A stretch of 64,000 nt of DNA from Paucilactobacillus kaifaensis (GTDB lineage Bacteria; Bacillota; Bacilli; Lactobacillales; Lactobacillaceae): assembly GCF_005405145.1 (NCBI RefSeq), contig NZ_BJDM01000001.1, forward strand, positions 186,001-250,000, in the 5' to 3' direction. A model generated the notes under the pieces. That model saw nothing but the letters and a program-made list of their open reading frames with translations, had not been told where the DNA came from and did not search any database. Below, in pieces: positions 53,713 to 62,628 of the stretch (positions are counted from its first letter, which is position 1; each line of letters opens with the position of its first letter). Position numbers and translations under genes: made by a program.

Positions 53713-54374
53713 TGCAAACATTTATCAATTTATGGGGTTCAGTTATCTGGACCGGATTTGGTCAAACGTTAGCGATGACCTCAATTACATTTATTTTGTC
53801 AGTTGTGATCGGGATCCCAATTGGAGTACTGCTAGTGGTTACTAGAATTGACGGGCTACATCCTAATAAACCTGTTTATTCAATTACTAATTGGATTATC
53901 AATATTTTACGATCATTACCATTTATCATTTTGTTGTTTTTAATTTTACCAATTACTAAATTTGTGGCGGGAACAACAATTGGTATTCGTGGTGTAGTCT
54001 TACCCTTGGTGGTCTACGCTGGACCATATATTGGCCGATTAGTTGAGTCTTCACTATTAGAGGTTGATCCAGGAACCATTGAAGCATATCAATCAATGGG
54101 AATTAGTAACGGCAACATCATCTGGCGTATCATGGTGCGTGAGTCTAGAAGCAGCATTATTCGTGGACTAACAATTGCAGCAATTGGCTTGATTGGAGCA
54201 ACAGCAATGGCCGGATTGGTTGGTGCCGGTGGACTAGGTGATATTGCATATCAATACGGATTCCAACGTTACCAACCAGATGTAATGTACGTTACCATCG
54301 TAATTTTAATTGTCTTAGTCCAGCTAATTCAATCGATTGGAAATGTGGTATCGGCCAGATTGAAAAAAGATTAG
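53712..54374 (+). CDS. metP: Methionine ABC transporter permease MetP (MetI), second copy
   Basis: 220 aa, five to six transmembrane helices, coupling loop GTIEAYQSMGISNGNIIWRI and ATAMAGLVGAGGLGDIAYQYG. ATG shares one base with the metN2 stop, so translation is coupled; AGGAGG about 10 bases upstream. A hairpin element of the GTGTGA family begins at its stop codon. Confidence 0.93.
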   Translation: MQTFINLWGSVIWTGFGQTLAMTSITFILSVVIGIPIGVLLVVTRIDGLHPNKPVYSITNWIINILRSLPFIILLFLILPITKFVAGTTIGIRGVVLPLVVYAGPYIGRLVESSLLEVDPGTIEAYQSMGISNGNIIWRIMVRESRSSIIRGLTIAAIGLIGATAMAGLVGAGGLGDIAYQYGFQRYQPDVMYVTIVILIVLVQLIQSIGNVVSARLKKD

Positions 54375-54506
54375 AGTGTGATCGGCCGCGGTTAAGAGCA
54401 CATTTCAGCAATAGTGTTAGTAAGAGGCTAATTGCATAATTCGTTGATGTACGCGAATTGTATAATTAGCCTCTTAACCGTGATGTATGTGTTTTAGTGA
54501 ATACAT
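54374..54506. repeat. Intergenic hairpin element 6 (GTGTGA family)
   Basis: Begins at the metP2 stop (TAG-AGTGTGATCGGCCGCGG). The core AAGAGGCTAATTGCATAATTCG pairs with CGAATTGTATAATTAGCCTCTT with a G-U pair. Right end near GTGAATAC is degenerate. Confidence 0.7.
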
Positions 54507-54548
54507 TATTGATAATAAAAGGTAATCTCTAAAGGAGGTCCACAAAAA

Positions 54549-55334
54549 ATGACAATCAAAGTTGGATTAGCGCAAACTAATGTGACCTTTGCCAATCCAG
54601 ATGCCAATTTTAAGCGAGTAGAAGAATATGTCCGTAAAGCTGCTGAGCAAGAAGTTGATGTAGTCGTATTTCCTGAAATGTGGAATACAGGATATGCCCT
54701 AAATCAACTAGATCAGTTGGCGGATGAAAATGGTAAACGAACCCAACAGTTGTTACAAAGTTTAGCCAGTCAATATCAGTTGAATATTGTCGGTGGATCG
54801 GTAGCAACCAAACGAAATGGTCATTTTTATAACACTAGCTATGTGGTTAGTGATCAGGGAGCCGTTGTGAGTGCGTATGATAAGGTGCATTTATTTGGCC
54901 TGATGCATGAAGGTGAATTTATTACAGCCGGGTCGGATGAAACCTCATTTGAGTTGGCACAAGTTCCAAGTACTGGGGTTATCTGTTATGATATTCGTTT
55001 TCCGGAATGGTTGCGAACGCTTAGTCGGCACGGCGCACAGGTATTATATGTATCTGCTGAATGGCCAGATGTACGGGTCACTCAGTGGGAATTATTAGTA
55101 CGGGCTCGGGCAATTGAAAACCAGGCGTTTGTGGTGGCGGTTAATCGGGTAGGGGATGACCCTGATAATCACTTTAATGGGCATTCATTGGTAGTCGACC
55201 CTCTTGGCAATATAATCGCTCAGGCGGGGGAACAAGAAGAGCTAAAAGTGGCATCGTTTGATTTAGAGTCCATTGAGGCGGTAAGAGGTCAAATACCAGT
55301 ATTTAAAGATCGACGGCCTGATCTATATAAATAG
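54549..55334 (+). CDS. mtnU: Carbon-nitrogen hydrolase, probable omega-amidase (MtnU-like)
   Basis: Nitrilase-superfamily enzyme of 261 aa. The catalytic triad is Glu43 in FPEMW, Lys112 in YDKVHLF and Cys146 in GVICYDIRFPEW, the omega-amidase/Nit2 pattern. It would hydrolyse 2-oxoglutaramate made when a glutamine transaminase re-aminates the 2-keto form of methionine. The next gene is such a transaminase, as in the Bacillus mtnE-mtnU pair of methionine salvage. AAAGGAGG about 8 bases before the ATG. A hairpin element lies between the two genes. Confidence 0.83.
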   Translation: MTIKVGLAQTNVTFANPDANFKRVEEYVRKAAEQEVDVVVFPEMWNTGYALNQLDQLADENGKRTQQLLQSLASQYQLNIVGGSVATKRNGHFYNTSYVVSDQGAVVSAYDKVHLFGLMHEGEFITAGSDETSFELAQVPSTGVICYDIRFPEWLRTLSRHGAQVLYVSAEWPDVRVTQWELLVRARAIENQAFVVAVNRVGDDPDNHFNGHSLVVDPLGNIIAQAGEQEELKVASFDLESIEAVRGQIPVFKDRRPDLYK

Positions 55335-55454
55335 AGTGCGACGACCTGTGTTTAGATGCCGTAGGCTAGGTTCGTAAGGACCATTAATGAATCGGTCTAT
55401 GATTTATTGATGGTCCTTACGAACCTAGCCCTAGGCGTCTGCAGGTCGGAGCAC
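55334..55454. repeat. Intergenic hairpin element 7 (GTGCGA family)
   Basis: Starts at the mtnU stop (TAG-AGTGCGACGACCTG) and ends in CAGGTCGGAGCAC. The core GGCTAGGTTCGTAAGGACCAT pairs exactly with ATGGTCCTTACGAACCTAGCC, with AGAtGCC/GGCgTCT between core and ends. Confidence 0.75.
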
Positions 55455-55533
55455 GTTTTGAAATAGAACGGCGTATAAAAAAGAACAAGCAAAGCTAGTT
55501 TTTTGTCGCGCAATACGGAAGGAAGAGAATATT

Positions 55534-56724
55534 ATGGAATTTCCAGAGTCAAAATTATTACAACAATTACCAAAACAATTCTTTGCTAATTTAGTTGCCA
55601 AGGTTAATCAAAAAGCAGCATCAGGAGTGGATGTGATTAACTTAGGACAGGGAAATCCAGATAAACCAACCCCAGATTACATCGTTAAGAGTACCCAAGA
55701 AAATGTGGCAAAGCCTGAGAATCATAAATATTCTCTTTTCCGTGGCTTGCCGGCATTAAAAAAAGCTGCTAGTGATTTTTATTTAGAAAAATATGGGGCT
55801 ACGTTTGATTCTGAAAAAGAGGTCGCAATTTTAGGTGGTTCTAAAATTGGCTTGGTTGAGTTGCCATGGGCATTAATGAATCCTGGTGATACGTTTTTAT
55901 TACCTGATCCAGGCTATCCGGATTATCTTTCTGGAGCAGCACTAGGACAGGTTAATTTTGAAACATTTCCATTGAAAGAGGAGAATAACTTCCTTCCTGA
56001 TTTAGATGCAATTCCGGTAGACGTAGCTAAAAAAGCTAAGTTAATTTATTTAAATTATCCGAATAATCCGACGGGTGCAGTTGCGACGCGTGAGTTTTAT
56101 GAAGAACTAGTTGATTGGGCCAAAAAATATCACGTTGGCGTGATCAGTGATTTTGCGTATGGTGCCATTGGGTTCGATGGTCAGCCTCCGATTAGTTTCA
56201 TGGAAATCCCTGGTGCTAAAGAGGTTGGAATTGAGTTTTATACGTACTCCAAAACTTTTAATATGGCTGGTTGGCGGCTAGCTTTTGCTGTCGGCAACCC
56301 AGATATTATTGAAGCAATTAATTTAATTCAAGATCATTTATTTGTGAGCGTCTTTCCCGCACTACAGCAAGCTGGAATTGATGCATTAAAAGATCCAAAA
56401 CGAGATAGTGAAATTAACCAAATCGTGGCGCGCTACGAAACTCGTAGAAATGCTTTTATTGGTGCAGCTGAGAAAATTGGTTGGCGTTCAATCAATCCAG
56501 GTGGCGCTTTTTATGTTTGGATGCCCGTACCAAGTGGCTACACGAGTGAATCGTTTGCTGATGTATTGCTGAACGAAGCTGGTGTAGGGGTAGCTCCTGG
56601 TAATGGGTTTGGCGAACAAGGCGAAGGCTATGTCAGAATTGGACTGTTGATTGAGCCGGAACGGTTGGTAGAAGCAGTTGAGCGAATTGATAAACTGCAC
56701 ATCTTTGATCAAGTAAAGGAGTAG
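55534..56724 (+). CDS. mtnE: Class I aminotransferase, probable methionine-salvage transaminase (MtnE-like)
   Basis: 396 aa, PLP-dependent. Lys240 in YSKTFNMAGWR binds the cofactor; INLGQGNPD, YPNNPTGA and RIGLL with the substrate Arg are present. It resembles the YkrV/MtnE-type glutamine transaminases that act on 2-keto-4-methylthiobutyrate. None of the other salvage genes (mtnA, mtnK, mtnW, mtnX, mtnD) is in the window, so a broader 2-keto-acid role is possible. GGAAGG precedes the ATG. The PanE-like gene follows after 7 bases. Confidence 0.82.
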   Translation: MEFPESKLLQQLPKQFFANLVAKVNQKAASGVDVINLGQGNPDKPTPDYIVKSTQENVAKPENHKYSLFRGLPALKKAASDFYLEKYGATFDSEKEVAILGGSKIGLVELPWALMNPGDTFLLPDPGYPDYLSGAALGQVNFETFPLKEENNFLPDLDAIPVDVAKKAKLIYLNYPNNPTGAVATREFYEELVDWAKKYHVGVISDFAYGAIGFDGQPPISFMEIPGAKEVGIEFYTYSKTFNMAGWRLAFAVGNPDIIEAINLIQDHLFVSVFPALQQAGIDALKDPKRDSEINQIVARYETRRNAFIGAAEKIGWRSINPGGAFYVWMPVPSGYTSESFADVLLNEAGVGVAPGNGFGEQGEGYVRIGLLIEPERLVEAVERIDKLHIFDQVKE

Positions 56725-56731
56725 TGGCAAA

Positions 56732-57688
56732 ATGGCTTTGAGATATACGGTATTAGGTGCGGGCGCAATGGGATTGCGGTATGGTGTTTTATTACAAGAA
56801 GCTGGCTTTGAGGTCGACTTTGTAGATACATGGGAACCACAAGTAACCACAATTAAACAACAAAATGGTGTTTACGTTTCGCGTGATGGAGAAAATCGGC
56901 ATTTAGTACCAGTAAATATTTATACTCCAGAAGAATATACGGGAAACCCGGATGTATATATTGTATTTTCAAAGCAAATGTTACTTGCAGATTTATTACA
57001 ACGCAGCGAGCACTTCTTTAAACCACACCAATATGCGGTTACTGGTATGAATGGAATGGGGCACATTGAAAAACTCAATCAATATTTTGAACCACAAAAA
57101 GTAATTGGTGGGACAGCACTAATTGGTACTGTATTGAATGCGGCTGGAGATGTTGATTTTATTGGTGCCTCTGGTGCAGGATCAATGAATTTGGCTAATC
57201 AGACGGAACAGCCAGATGAAACGACGCATCAGATTGTGGCCGATTTTCAAAAAGCCAATCTTAATCCAACACTAACTACTAACTTTTTGGGTACGTTATT
57301 GGCCAAAGTAATTTTCAATTCCGTGATTAATACAATTTGTACATTATTTGAAATTCAAATGGGTCAATTTATTGCGTACCCTGGCGCTGAGAAGCTGGGG
57401 AAACAATTAATCAACGAGGCGTTTGATGTCTGCGAACGAGCTGGGATTACTTTGTTAAATACCAGACAACAGGAATGGGATACGATTGAACATGTGAGTC
57501 GGGTTACTAATCCATTGCATTACCCATCAATGTATCAAGACATGAGTAAAAATCGACCTACTGAGGTAGATTACATTAATGGATATATTTATGAATTGGG
57601 TAAGCAGTACAATTACGAAGCTTCCACGCATGATTTTTTGCGTAATTTAGTACACTTAGCAGAGAATACTCGTCAATACAGAAAATAA
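56732..57688 (+). CDS. panE: 2-dehydropantoate 2-reductase family (PanE/ApbA) ketoacid reductase
   Basis: 318 aa. The NADP motif VLGAGAMGLRYG starts the protein; NGMGH, KVIFNSVIN with the catalytic Lys, and the C-terminal HYPSMYQDMSKNRPTEVDYINGY signature (catalytic Glu) are all there. Classical role is ketopantoate reduction for CoA, but lactic acid bacterial PanE homologues also reduce branched or sulfur 2-keto acids to D-2-hydroxy acids. Linkage to a transaminase favours the second role. AAGGAG about 9 bases before the ATG, overlapping the transaminase stop. Confidence 0.88.
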   Translation: MALRYTVLGAGAMGLRYGVLLQEAGFEVDFVDTWEPQVTTIKQQNGVYVSRDGENRHLVPVNIYTPEEYTGNPDVYIVFSKQMLLADLLQRSEHFFKPHQYAVTGMNGMGHIEKLNQYFEPQKVIGGTALIGTVLNAAGDVDFIGASGAGSMNLANQTEQPDETTHQIVADFQKANLNPTLTTNFLGTLLAKVIFNSVINTICTLFEIQMGQFIAYPGAEKLGKQLINEAFDVCERAGITLLNTRQQEWDTIEHVSRVTNPLHYPSMYQDMSKNRPTEVDYINGYIYELGKQYNYEASTHDFLRNLVHLAENTRQYRK

Positions 57689-57693
57689 TCAGT

Positions 57694-58332
57694 TTAATAA
57701 TTGGTTTTAGTTGTCTTCATCAGATTAAGTAAATCATTATTTGGTGTTTGTAGTTCCCAAGTTTCAGGATTATCCATATAGCCATCAACTTGCGATTTGG
57801 CCCAGCTGTTATCGGTTAACCAGCGAGTATCTTGGAAATGTGAAGGCACATTATATACACGAATCGTGTGATCATTTGTTAGTTGAAAGGTCACATCTCC
57901 AGCTGCAGTTGGTGTTCCTGCAACCAGATAAGTATTTTCTGGGAAAACGGTAGTTATTGACTTATTGTAGTTGTAAGCAACATTTTGACCACTAATATTT
58001 TGAACACTTAAATCTGCTATTTCTTTATTTTGAAAAGCAGATGTTAATGTCGCATCAGAGTCACCATATTTAACACGCATTGTATAAAATACAGCCATCC
58101 CTTGATCCTCCGAGACTGGGATTCCAGATGATGCATCTGGTGAAGCGCTGGAGCTGTTAGATTTAGTTATTGTACTAGATTCATTAATTTTTTTATGATT
58201 AGATGATTTTTTGACACTAACCGACGTTGAAGATGATGAACTAGATTGCTTACTATCATTGCCTGATGAACATGCAACAAGAATAGCAGAACTTATCAAG
58301 CAAAGTGAAACAGTCAATAAACGTTTTAACAT
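57694..58332 (-). CDS. Lipoprotein of unknown function, Ser-rich N-terminus
   Basis: 212 aa. Signal peptide with lipobox LVAC (Cys21), then a Ser/Lys-rich linker to about residue 70, then a folded domain of about 140 residues (MAVFYTMRVKYGD, FPENTYLVAGTPTAAGDVTFQL, ending WELQTPNNDLLNLM). I do not recognise the domain. Strong GGGGGG site about 7 bases before the ATG. Its stop is five bases from that of the convergent panE gene. Codon and base use match the surroundings. Confidence 0.85.
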   Translation of the reverse strand: MLKRLLTVSLCLISSAILVACSSGNDSKQSSSSSSTSVSVKKSSNHKKINESSTITKSNSSSASPDASSGIPVSEDQGMAVFYTMRVKYGDSDATLTSAFQNKEIADLSVQNISGQNVAYNYNKSITTVFPENTYLVAGTPTAAGDVTFQLTNDHTIRVYNVPSHFQDTRWLTDNSWAKSQVDGYMDNPETWELQTPNNDLLNLMKTTKTNY

Positions 58333-58435
58333 AATAATCCCCCCAAAAATTGAATTAATAAAATTAGTATAGCATAAGAAAAAAATACGAAATATGATTT
58401 TTTAAAAGCATATGTGACTATTTGTGTCATTAGTA

Positions 58436-58464
58436 TTGACACACTGCTGGCTTTCCGCTAAACT
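58436..58464 (+). promoter_or_regulatory. pyr operon promoter
   Basis: TTGACA (58436-58441), 17 bases, TAAACT (58459-58464), about 28 bases ahead of the PyrR-binding sequence. Confidence 0.75.
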
Positions 58465-58491
58465 TACCACAATACAAATAACCTTTAACTT

Positions 58492-59132
<641 letters not shown>

Positions 59133-59149
59133 TTTGTAACTGAACCATT

Positions 59150-59275
59150 TAATTGTTTCCTGAGAGAACAAAACGGTGCAGTAAAGTCCTTGCATACTTT
59201 TAGCGAGGAGTCTACACGCGAGTAAAAGCATTTGTTTAATCAGGAAATGATTGAACAAGTGCTTTTTTTGTAGCG
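59150..59275 (+). promoter_or_regulatory. Second attenuator, between pyrR and pyrB
   Basis: A TCCTTGC/GCGAGGA hairpin (near 59188-59214) precedes a strong terminator: AAGCATTTGTTTAATC pairs with GATTGAACAAGTGCTT, then T residues to about 59275. Bacillus has equivalent PyrR attenuators further down the operon, but the PyrR-loop consensus is not clear here. Confidence 0.6.
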
Positions 59276-59315
59276 ATTTTTCTGAAACGACCCTTAATTT
59301 GAAAGGATGATCAAT

Positions 59316-60242
59316 ATGATGATGACAGAACGAACGCAGCATAACCTATTAACCATTGACCAATTAGAATCTGGTGATGCACTAGATTTGATCCACGAGG
59401 CGCAAGCTTTTAAGGCTGGTAAACAGGTGCAATTACTAAAACCTGCGTATGCCATTAATTTGTTTTTTGAAGATTCAACGCGTACTAAAACTAGTTTTCA
59501 AATGGCTGAAAAGAAATTAGGCATGCATGTGCTAGATTTTAATGGAGCTACGAGCTCTGTTAGTAAAGGTGAAAGTTTATACGATACTGTCAAAACGGTT
59601 GATTCAATTGGTGCCAACGTTGCGGTGATTCGACATCCGCGAACCGAATATTATCGTCAATTAGTTAAACATAATCTGAAAATTGGACTAATTAATGCTG
59701 GTGATGGGGCCGGACAGCATCCATCACAGTGTTTACTTGACATGATGACCATTTTGGAACAATTTCAGTGTTTCCACGATTTAAAGGTATTAATTATCGG
59801 CGACATTGTTCATTCGCGAGTAGCAAGATCCAATGCTGAGATGCTGTGGCGATTGGGAGCTCAAGTTTACTTTGCTGGGCCAAAAGAGTGGGCTGATCCT
59901 ACATTAGCAAAATATGGTCAGTTTGGGGACTTTGACGCATTGTTACCACAAATGGATGTGATTAATTTACTTCGGGTGCAACACGAACGGATTACTGACT
60001 TGAATAATGCTAAGTTTGATGCATCAACTTATCATGAACAATATGGTCTGACTAAGCAGCGAGCTGAGCGAATGAAAGCAAGGGCAATTGTTCTCCATCC
60101 GGCGCCGGTAAACCGCGGGGTAGAAATTGATGACGAATTAGTTGAAAGTCCACATTCAAGAATTTTTACACAAATGCAAAATGGTGTTTTTGTGCGCATG
60201 GCAATCATTAGTCGGTTACTACGATTCCAAAATTTGTTATAG
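59316..60242 (+). CDS. pyrB: Aspartate carbamoyltransferase catalytic subunit
   Basis: Makes N-carbamoyl-aspartate in pyrimidine synthesis. [20 protein letters not shown] is the carbamoyl-phosphate motif; HPSQCLLD, and LRVQHER for the aspartate domain, follow. About 308 aa. Three ATGs at 59316-59324 lie 9-15 bases after AAAGG; the ATG at 59307 touches it, so 59316 is preferred. No pyrI regulatory subunit, as usual in Firmicutes. Confidence 0.95.
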   Translation: MMMTERTQHNLLTIDQLESGDALDLIHEAQAFKAGKQVQLLKPAYAINLFFEDSTRTKTSFQMAEKKLGMHVLDFNGATSSVSKGESLYDTVKTVDSIGANVAVIRHPRTEYYRQLVKHNLKIGLINAGDGAGQHPSQCLLDMMTILEQFQCFHDLKVLIIGDIVHSRVARSNAEMLWRLGAQVYFAGPKEWADPTLAKYGQFGDFDALLPQMDVINLLRVQHERITDLNNAKFDASTYHEQYGLTKQRAERMKARAIVLHPAPVNRGVEIDDELVESPHSRIFTQMQNGVFVRMAIISRLLRFQNLL

Positions 60243-60254
60243 GGGGAATCTTCA

Positions 60255-61535
60255 ATGAGCTTATTACTAAAAAATGGTCGTAGCTATATAGACGGTCACT
60301 ACCAAAAAGTAACTATTTTAGTTGAGAATGGACGTGTTAAACAAATAAATGGCGCTATAACCACAGCTGATCAGGTAATTGACGTCAATCAGGCACTAAT
60401 CAGCCCAGGGTTAGTTGATGTTCATGTGCATTTGCGGGAACCAGGATTCACAAATAAAGAAACAATCAAAACTGGGAGCGCGGCCGCAGCTCATGGTGGG
60501 TTCACAACAATTGGAGCTATGGCTAATTTAAATCCGACCCCTGACAACGCACAAAGATTTAGGGAACAAACCAAGTTGAATCAGAGTGCAGTGGTGAAAG
60601 TTAAACAATATGCACCGGTAACTAAACAACGGTTAGGACAAGAAGTTGTTCATTTTGATGAATTGGAACGGGCAGGTGCATTTGCATTTAGTGATGACGG
60701 TTCTAGCATTGATAATGCAGCGGTAATGTACGCTGCAATGCAGCAAATAGCTAACCTAAAAATGATTTTGTGTGATCATGCGCAGGATATGAATCTAACG
60801 CACAATGGGGTTATAAACTCAGGTCCTAGAGCCGAGAAGTTAGGTGTTCTTGGGATAAATAATGTCAGTGAAACTGCACAAATTGCCCGTAATTTAGCCT
60901 TAGCTAAAGCAACAGGTGTCCATTACCATGTCTGTCACGTTTCCACCAAAGAAAGTATTGAGTTAATCAGAGTCGCCAAAGCTAGTGGAGTTAATGTGAC
61001 CTGTGAGGTGACACCACATCATTTATTACTAGATGATACTGAAATTATAGCGGATAATGCCCAGTTTAAAATGAATCCGCCACTGCGTAGTACAACTGAT
61101 CGGTTGGCATGCATCGCTGGCTTGATGGATGGAACGATTGATTTAATTGCGACGGACCATGCTCCCCACACTGAGCAAGAAAAAAAACTTGGTTTGTCGG
61201 CAGCACCCAATGGAATTGTAGGTTCTGAAACGGCATTTGCACTATTGTACACGAGGTTCGTGCAGGCTGGAATTTGGCCATTAAATAAATTGATTGACTG
61301 GATGAGTGGCGCACCAAAACGAGTATTTAACCTTAACAATGTGGGACAATTAAAAATTGGTGATCCTGCCGACATAGCAGTTTTCGACTTAAAGAATACC
61401 GCTGAAATTAATGCACAACAATTTTTATCAAAAGGTCATAATTCGCCATTTATTGGGCAATCAGTACTTGGAACAACAGTGATGACATTAGTTGATGGCC
61501 GAATAGTATATCAAAGGGAGGCAGATTATGACTAA
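60255..61535 (+). CDS. pyrC: Dihydroorotase
   Basis: Zinc amidohydrolase of the type I (Firmicute) form, 426 aa. [10 protein letters not shown] carries two metal-binding His and the substrate Arg, CHVSTKES and TPHHLLL add His residues, and LIATDHAPH the catalytic Asp. GGGGG about 8 bases before the ATG. It overlaps carA by eight bases. Confidence 0.96.
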   Translation: MSLLLKNGRSYIDGHYQKVTILVENGRVKQINGAITTADQVIDVNQALISPGLVDVHVHLREPGFTNKETIKTGSAAAAHGGFTTIGAMANLNPTPDNAQRFREQTKLNQSAVVKVKQYAPVTKQRLGQEVVHFDELERAGAFAFSDDGSSIDNAAVMYAAMQQIANLKMILCDHAQDMNLTHNGVINSGPRAEKLGVLGINNVSETAQIARNLALAKATGVHYHVCHVSTKESIELIRVAKASGVNVTCEVTPHHLLLDDTEIIADNAQFKMNPPLRSTTDRLACIAGLMDGTIDLIATDHAPHTEQEKKLGLSAAPNGIVGSETAFALLYTRFVQAGIWPLNKLIDWMSGAPKRVFNLNNVGQLKIGDPADIAVFDLKNTAEINAQQFLSKGHNSPFIGQSVLGTTVMTLVDGRIVYQREADYD

Positions 61536-62628
61536 ACCAAGATATTTAGTATTATCTGATGGCACCATTTATGCTGGAACTGCCTTTGGCGGTACAACTA
61601 TCAGTACAGGAGAATTGGTTTTTAACACGGGGATGACCGGTTATCAAGAATCAATTACTGATCAGTCATATAATGGTGAAATTTTGATGTTTACCTATCC
61701 GCTCATTGGCAATTATGGCATCAATTTTGATGACGATGAATCGGTTAAACCAACTACAGCTGGCGTAGTAGTGCATGAATTAGCTCGGCGAGCAAGTAAC
61801 TGGCGCAGTCAAATGAGTTTAGCAGAATTTTTGAAGCGACACCAAATTCCAGGGATTACAGATCTTGATACTAGATCAATCACTAAGAAAATTAGATCAC
61901 AAGGAGCAATGGTCGCTGCATTAGTTGATACCAAAGAACAGATCAAACAATTCTTGGAACGATCTGAACAGACAAACCAAATTGATTTAGTAGTGCAAAG
62001 TAGTACTAACAATGCGTATCCGAATCCTAATATTGGTCTGCGAATTGTGGTGGTTGATTATGGGCTCAAGCACAGCATTTTACGTGAGTTATCTAAACGA
62101 AAATGCAATGTGGTTGTGTTGCCGGCGACAGCAACTGCACAACAAGTTTTGAGTTATCAGCCAGATGGGGTGTTGCTTAGTAATGGACCTGGTGATCCTA
62201 AAAACGTTCCCGCGGCACTTGAAATGATTCGTACGGTTGAACAACGGGTGCCGTTGTTTGGTATTTGTTTGGGCCATCAATTATTTGCGCTGGCGAATGG
62301 TGCGGACACATTCAAAATGAAATTTGGTCACCGCGGCTTCAATCATCCGATACGTGAAATTGCAACCAATCGAATAGACTTTACAGCACAAAATCATGGC
62401 TATGCGGTGGCTGCTGAATCGATTGTGCAAACTAATTTATTGGTGACACATCAAGAGATTAACGATCAGACAATCGAGGGGCTACGTCATAAACAGTATC
62501 CAGCGTTTTCAGTTCAATTTCATCCCGATGCTGCTCCAGGACCGCATGACGCTAGTCACTTATTCGACGACTTCTTAGAAAACATTGTTAGCTATCAACG
62601 CCAAAGGAGTATTTCAAACCATGCCTAA
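61528..62628 (+). CDS. carA: Carbamoyl-phosphate synthase small subunit (pyrimidine-specific)
   Basis: Glutaminase subunit, 366 aa. Class I amidotransferase motif FGICLGHQL with nucleophile Cys247; His and Glu of the triad are in [14 protein letters not shown]-terminal [12 protein letters not shown] is typical. Overlaps pyrC and carB by eight bases on each side, so translation is coupled. In the pyr operon it is the UMP-controlled copy (pyrAA). Confidence 0.95.
   Translation: MTKPRYLVLSDGTIYAGTAFGGTTISTGELVFNTGMTGYQESITDQSYNGEILMFTYPLIGNYGINFDDDESVKPTTAGVVVHELARRASNWRSQMSLAEFLKRHQIPGITDLDTRSITKKIRSQGAMVAALVDTKEQIKQFLERSEQTNQIDLVVQSSTNNAYPNPNIGLRIVVVDYGLKHSILRELSKRKCNVVVLPATATAQQVLSYQPDGVLLSNGPGDPKNVPAALEMIRTVEQRVPLFGICLGHQLFALANGADTFKMKFGHRGFNHPIREIATNRIDFTAQNHGYAVAAESIVQTNLLVTHQEINDQTIEGLRHKQYPAFSVQFHPDAAPGPHDASHLFDDFLENIVSYQRQRSISNHA

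Noticed and set aside
3569-55454. Treating the hairpin family as IS elements or a CRISPR array.
   Set aside because: No transposase, no target-site duplications that I can see, and no regular repeat-spacer structure; copies are scattered single palindromes.
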